This document shows, one piece after another, positions 58,951-64,000 of a stretch of 64,000 nucleotides of DNA (position 1 is its first letter; every line of letters begins with the position of its first letter). Source of the stretch: Sapria himalayana (lineage: Eukaryota > Streptophyta > Magnoliopsida > Malpighiales > Rafflesiaceae); contig JAREIK010002259.1 in assembly GCA_029783825.1 (NCBI GenBank), forward strand, positions 1 to 64,000, read 5' to 3'. The notes under the pieces are model-generated. The model made no database searches. It had not been told where the DNA came from and saw only the letters and a list, made by a program, of their open reading frames with translations. Position numbers and translations under genes: made by a program.

Positions 58951-59376
58951 TGTTGAGAAAATTAGAGAGCAAAACTCTAATTTATCAAGAAGAAGAAAAC
59001 TACTCTCTAAAAAAAGAGCACTCCACACTCTCTCAAAGAAGAACACTAAAGTAAAGCTTTCAAGCTTTTATTGATGAATTAAAAAACACAAATACAAGGG
59101 GGTATTTATAGGTTACAAGATTCAATATCAACCACACGATTAAATAGTAGTAAACTAATCCAAACCATTGAATAAAAAAAAACATCTACCTAATTTTGCC
59201 TAACTCTTACCTAACTTCCACCAAACTTCTACCAACCTTCTACCTACCTTCCACTAACCCAATTTAAACTTTTACTAAATAACACATTAAACATTTACCA
59301 AAACAAAATGGGCTTTAATTGGGTTGGGCTTCAACTTGGGTTTGTCTTGAAGTTGGGTTGACATTGATTTTTAACA
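58951..59376 (-). repeat. 5' LTR of the truncated copia element
   Basis: Minus strand TGTTAAAAATCAATG...TAATTTTCTCAACA. It contains a TATA-like GGTATTTATAGG (about 59,102-59,111 on the plus strand) and the usual pre-PBS TTGATAAATTAGAG. It has no partner LTR in the window. Confidence 0.9.
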
Positions 59377-59394
59377 CTTAGACCTATTAAGAGA

Positions 59395-60270
59395 TATGTC
59401 ATTCAATTTTTATTAGTAGTCGAGGAAGTAGTAGTCATGGTAGAGGTAAATATATGAGAGTTTTAGTTTAGTTCACATATTATGAAAAGATGGGTCATAC
59501 CAAAGAGATTATTAGGAATTATTTTCAAAATGTGGTAGAGAACACTATAGATTGTTGATGGTGATAATCTTATCATCAAAGTTATTTAGGGGTATTCATA
59601 AAGTTTTATATCCATGATCCTTATTAGAGAGGAATATACAACATTTTTTGCTTGTAAGGCAATAGTTGATATTTCTCGGCTTTCAGGTAATGTTGTTGGC
59701 TTTGTGACCTGTCTTTTTACTTTAAATTCTTAGGTTATCGATATTGGAATCAATAGTCATATTATACGTAATCACTCTTGTTTTAATATATTTTTTCTTT
59801 TGTTCAATAATTATTATAATAGTCAATAACAAATTATTAATAATTTTTGGTTATGCTAATATTTAGTATGATTATTTTTTTTTTCTTATGTTATACTTAT
59901 TCTTGGATGCACCATTATTTTTTTTGCTATAAGTTATATTTCTTGGTAACTCTATTATTTTATTTTATTTTCAATTAATATTTGTTCTTGAGATCACAAG
60001 ATTAAGAAAAATATTTTTTTTGGGACTAAGGAAGACAAATTATATGTTTTTACTTTTATGGTTTGATATCTTATTAGATATTTGAGTTATGCTAATTAAT
60101 TATTTATTCATTCTCAATTTGATCACTTAATATTAGCTAAATTGAAAATTTTTAATTCTAATATTTTGAGATGTCTTTATAATAGAGTGTTAAGCATGTT
60201 GGTTAGGAAATCACACCAAAGCTGCTTAACTTGCCCCCTAGATTTTGTTTTTGATCTTGCCTGTCATTAG
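59395..60270 (+). mobile_element. decayed copia fragment A (zinc knuckle, protease, pre-integrase)
   Basis: Plus-strand traces: Gly/Arg/Ser-rich text then a zinc-knuckle-like FTYYEKMGHTKEIIRNYF (about 59,470-59,525, cysteines lost), a protease-like VIDIGINSHIIRN (about 59,733-59,770, DSG changed to DIG), and a pre-integrase stretch with the LFIHSQFDHL.LAKL reading near 60,095-60,140. Stops are everywhere. It starts right after the LTR of the minus-strand copia, so that element inserted beside or into this fragment. Confidence 0.6.
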
Positions 60271-60329
60271 TTTTTCACTTTCCATATATATATAACTTTA
60301 ATATTTCTCATTCCTCTGATGTAATAACT

Positions 60330-61850
60330 TTTGTGATTGGTCTTCCTACTTAAAATTCTTAGTTTATTGACTCGGGTGCTAACAATCATATCATAGATAA
60401 TTACTATTTGTTTATTATTTTTTTTCTTATTTCTTGAATTTTGTCATAGTCAATAGCTAACTATCAAAAGTCTTTAGTTATTGCAATATTCAATTAGGCA
60501 ATATGTTTCTTTTGTGTATCTTTTTTTTTTGTTGTCCTGATAGTTATTTTTATGAATTATCTTTTCAGGTAGCTAACTCTTAATTTTCTTTCTTCTATTA
60601 ATATTATTTTACAGGATCAGAAGAATTTGAGGAATACTTGTTCTGAGATTAAGCATAGTTGATTATACGTTCTTACTATTATGATAGGGTATCCCACTAA
60701 ATGTCTAATTGCAGTTGATTTATTATTTGTTTATTTTTAACTAAGAATTTGAGCATAATTAATTATTAGCCAAACTAAGAATTATATATTATAGTGTTAG
60801 AGATGTTTCTTTACTAGAGTGTAAAATATATCAATTAGAAAAATATACTAGAGTTTTATATATTTTTTATCACACTTGTATGACATGATGTATAATTTGA
60901 TTTGATATATTAAATTAAATTAAATGATAATTTAATTTAATATGCTCAGACATATAGGGACCTAATAGAGATGAGTCTCGAGATAGATTTAAATATTTTA
61001 TTATATTTATTAATTATTGCATATGTTTTATTTTTACTTGATTGGTTTTTTTTGTTGGGCATGATTTTTTTTAAGTTATATTATTAAAAAGTAACAAATT
61101 AATTAAATAAATTCTTACAAATTATTAGGAGTGACAATGCATTATAGTCTTTGTTTGATATTTTTACTTACTGTAATGATTTTGATATTACATATCAGAT
61201 TAATTTGTTAATACACCTCAATAAAATGAGTGTAAAAAAAAAATTTAAATGAAATAATACGAGTACTTTTTTTATAGAAATCTTTCGAAGCAATTTTGAG
61301 GTGATATGATTTTAGTAATAATTGCCTCATCAATAGAATATTTTATTTTATTTTTATCATTGTATATTTTTTAAAATATTTAGCTTATCTCTCAAAGTAT
61401 TTGGGAGCACTTATTTTATATATGATTTCTCTTCATATCATGATAAAATGACACCTAATATAATAAAGTATAATTTTCTTAATTACTCTAATATCTAGAA
61501 ATGGTATAAATGTTATTTGCCCGAGACTAATTGAATATTAATAAGTCATGAAATTTTTTTTTGGATAAACCTATTTCTTTAATAAACCTAAGAAGAGTTA
61601 GGATCCAAGAGATATATCTAGATTTATTAATTTTTCTTATTCTCTTATAGTCCCACTTGGCTCTAGTTAGGAGAAAGAATCATCTCTTAATGATATTTAT
61701 ATTTGTTGGTTCACATTATGATAAAACTTTTCTAGTCATAATATGCACTAATATATGCAAGACACATAGATTTTGGATAGAATGAGGTTTTCTTTGAGAA
61801 AGAATCTCAATTGAGTATAGTCGATTATCAAAGACTATACTCAAATTTGT
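60330..61850 (+). mobile_element. decayed copia fragment B (protease to integrase)
   Basis: A second fragment of the same kind, in the same orientation: protease-like FIDSGANNHIIDN (60,364-60,400, here DSG is intact), QDQKNLR...CSEIKH (60,615-60,655), then an integrase core with RSDNALEY-like text (about 61,126-61,150), a YTP.KNE trace near 61,213-61,235, and a decayed GYS..QKGY-type C-terminal part near 61,500-61,620. Its A/B order repeats protease, so two separate insertions or a duplication are implied. Confidence 0.6.
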
Positions 61851-61983
61851 TATAATCTCTACTTATAAAAAGTTGGGAAGAATAAACTTGATTATCAAAG
61901 ACTTGAGTTTATTCTAGGAGAAGAGGACATACATAATTTGTTCGGAATGAAAGAGAATCATTCGAGAAACTATATGATTATTC

Positions 61984-62355
61984 CATAGTTTTAAAAAGTG
62001 CAAGGCGCAAAGGTTTCTTGGAGCCTTGAGGCGCAAGACGCACCTAAGGCGTGAGCTTTTGTGAAGTGAAATGTGACTTTAGATGCACATAAATTTTTAT
62101 TAAATATGATTTTATTAATATAAAAATAAATGTTCCTAATATTTAAATAAATTTTGATGAAAAAAATAAATGAAATTATATAAATTTTAATATATAATTA
62201 TAAATTTTGAGAATAAATGTATTTTTTAAAAATATTATAGTATATAAGGCACGCCTCTTCAGTAAGGCACATGCCTTGGAAGGCGAGGCACTATAGCTAA
62301 GGAGTGGTTGTGCCTTGAGCCTAGGGGCACCTTAAGCGCACCTTTCACAACTATG
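61984..62355. mobile_element. hAT family B MITE, 372 bp
   Basis: The element has a perfect 8-bp target duplication GATTATTC (61,976-61,983 and 62,356-62,363). Terminal repeats are CATAGTTTTAAAAAGTGC at the left and, reverse complemented, CATAGTTGTGAAAGGTGC at the right. Subterminal GGCGCAAAGG, GAGGCGCAAGACGC and AAGGCGAGGC words are shared with 21,100-22,679. It has no coding capacity. Confidence 0.95.
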
Positions 62356-62394
62356 GATTATTCAATCGACTCTTATGACATTGAGTTCCGGTTA

Positions 62395-64000
62395 GAGCAT
62401 CTCCAACGGGCTCGCTAAAAATATGAATATCGATGTTTTATTGAGTGTGCTTATAAAAATAGTGCTCCAACACGCTTGCTATTTCGCTCGTATTTTTGTC
62501 CCATCCACTTTTTGCTCAACAAATATAACGAACATTTATCGCCCACCAATACTATTCATCAACTGCAAAATATTGCCGAACGTTCGATAAACGTTCGAAA
62601 ACTTCATGTCCATTCATCGGCTTACTGCTTCGATAAATGTTCGATGAACGTTCAATAAACATTTATCGAAAACTTCAGCTCCCTTCATCAGCTGCAAAAT
62701 TTTGCCCCATCTACTTCTCGAAAACTTCAACAAACTCCAGCTCCCTTTATTGAAAACATTCGATAATTATTCGAAAGCTTCACCACACTTTAGCTCCCTT
62801 CTTCGGCATCAATTATATTGACTTTCAATTACATTTGCGTGAGCTATTGGGGAAGAACAGCCTCCGAATTAGCGTCTGTGGTAGAAGCTAGTTCATCGGC
62901 GTCAATCGACATCTTTGTTGTTGTAGGAGATGTTGTCAAAACCGAAAAAAAGGAGGAAAGCCTCGTTGAACCAATCCTCATTTTGCAAAAATATTTACAA
63001 AATCGTGTCTTGATTTTCAATTCTTCGGCATCATTCTTCTCCATTACAGAATCGTGTTTGATTCTATAAAAATATTTACAGAATGTTTACATAAACTTCT
63101 TGGTAAAACTAGTTGATAATTCTTCGGCGTTGAACCATTACAGAATTGTGCCTAACCAATCCTCATTCTTCTCCATTATAGAATCGTGTTAGAATCGTGA
63201 TTTTTAATTCTTCGGTGTCATTCTTCTCCATTACAGAATGTTTATAAAATCTTCATCCAATTTTTTTACAAATACAAGTTGATAATTTATATTTTTGTGC
63301 TAAAACTAGTTGAAAATTATCAAGTAACTAGTTGCATAAACTTCTTGGTAGATGATGATTTGATTACATGTAATGCGATAAAAAATGTATTTTAAGTTCT
63401 TGGATTCGGAATTGTGCATAGAAATGATTTATTGATATATTCTGTTTTGATAAATTCTGTGTTTTTGTTATTCTTGGATATTTAGAATAATGAATAATGA
63501 ATTCTTTGATTCAAAGTTGATTAAATATTTTGATAAATTATATTTTTTGTTTGATAAATTCAAGTTTATTATTTTAAGCCTCTTTGTTGGATTTGATGTT
63601 AATTCTTTCTATTCATGTAAATAAATATTGTTTTTATGTGGTTAACCCCAATTCATATTTGTTCTTCAACAATGTATGTGCTTTGATGGATGAACATTGA
63701 TATTATTTTACCAATCTATTGAATAAAGCAACAAATGTAGGTGAGTTTACCACTCAATCTGTAGAATAGATAACTCGGTCTTCACCAATATCACCTCAAA
63801 AAGAATCAACCAGCAAAAAATATCATGGCGGAAACTTTTCAATTTAGGAGAACTTAGTTTTAATCTCGAGTTGGTTGAATACTAGTGTGGATGCCGTGGA
63901 TAGGAATGAGTAAAAATTTAAACGGTATTGGCAAAGGATTTGGGAGTACTTCAACAAATATAAACCTGAGTCAGATTGTAATCGAAATCAAGTTTCTTTG
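62395..64000 (+). mobile_element. Pong-like Harbinger element, left part (runs off window)
   Basis: It starts GAGCATCTCCAACGGGCTCGC directly after TTA (62,392-62,394), a typical Harbinger terminus and target. Internal sequence at 62,480-62,790 has repeated words such as GTTCGATAAACGTTCG and CGAAAACTTCA. The ORF1 remnant lies at the window end. The right end, transposase and second TTA are outside the window. Between 63,070 and 63,800 no coding sequence is seen, and repeated TTCTTCGGCG/CCATTACAGAAT words suggest short internal duplications. Confidence 0.75.
63868..64000 (+). pseudogene. Pong-type ORF1 (Myb/trihelix-like), partial
   Basis: In the frame ending at the last base one reads SWLNTSVDAVDRNE, a stop, then KFKRYWQRIWEYFNKYKPES. 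This is the conserved W-L-N-T-S..D..VGN.Q....FW.RI.EYFN motif of the DNA-binding ORF1 of plant Pong/Harbinger elements (family knowledge). Only one in-frame stop is seen, where glutamine is usual (TAA near 63,910). The accessory protein works with the DDE transposase encoded beyond the window. Confidence 0.75.

Larger units (their letters stand above)
55009..59376 (-). mobile_element. Ty1/copia retrotransposon, 3' truncated
   Basis: Minus-strand copia element with a 426-bp 5' LTR (58,951-59,376, TG...CA), an adjacent primer-binding site TGGTATCGGAG (close to the initiator-Met-tRNA complement; minus strand, just below 58,949), gag, protease, integrase and reverse transcriptase, and the start of the RNase H/connection region. 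It ends inside the stretch reading [10 protein letters not shown] at about 55,009; the rest of RNase H, the PPT and the 3' LTR are absent, and hAT copy 3 begins immediately. The truncation at the 3' end means no target duplication can be checked. Confidence 0.93.

Overview
This window looks like a stretch of a plant (angiosperm) nuclear genome. It is very AT-rich, there is no operon-like gene packing, and almost every readable protein trace belongs to a plant transposable-element family: Ty1/copia, L1 and RTE LINEs, PIF/Pong-Harbinger, and hAT with BED and DUF659 domains. The only host-type coding signal is a set of four small plus-strand exons at 38.6-38.9 kb and 45.4-45.9 kb. They resemble the C-terminal coiled-coil part of plant PH-domain ROP/Rho GTPase-activating proteins (REN1-like). 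No species can be named from the sequence. Nearly all element genes carry stops and frameshifts, so this is mostly a transposon graveyard with several datable nesting events.

Layout. 1-1.5 kb: 3' half of a hAT element (family A). 2.7-5.3 kb: heavily decayed, copia-like. 5.9-6.2 kb: family A terminus. 6.4-8.0 kb: copia 3' end, plus strand. 8.1-9.8 kb: RTE-type LINE, minus strand. 9.8-18.7 kb: a PIF/Harbinger element whose transposase gene is split by a complete copia element (10,574-15,647, target duplication GTATT). 18.9-24.1 kb: complete hAT A element (target duplication ACTTGCTA) carrying a nested hAT B element (21,100-22,679), next to an L1 element (24.1-27.0 kb, minus strand). 27.0-27.7 kb: duplicated AT-rich repeat. 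30-31.6 kb: two copia 3' ends. 31.7-33.5 kb: inverted hAT A fragment. 33.6-34.4 kb: CACTA-like terminus. 35.6-36.2 kb: copia fragment. 37-38.2 kb: LINE 3' end with an RNase H domain. 38.6-45.9 kb: REN1-like exons, with a 3.5 kb DUF659-type hAT B element (39,239-42,784) in the intron. 47.0-48.0 kb: a third kind of hAT-like element containing a G-rich minisatellite. 51.8-55.0 kb: third large hAT A copy. 55.0-59.4 kb: copia element with its 5' LTR but no 3' end. 59.4-61.9 kb: two more copia fragments. 61,984-62,355: hAT B MITE with perfect target duplications. 62,395 to the window end: start of a Pong-like Harbinger element.

The most informative material is the nested insertions, where paralogous copies within the window supply the empty site or the restored reading frame. 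No clearly new autonomous system was found. The best leads are the REN1-like exons, the hAT-like element carrying the G-rich minisatellite, two related hairpins with paired base changes, and a cluster of same-orientation copia 3' ends.
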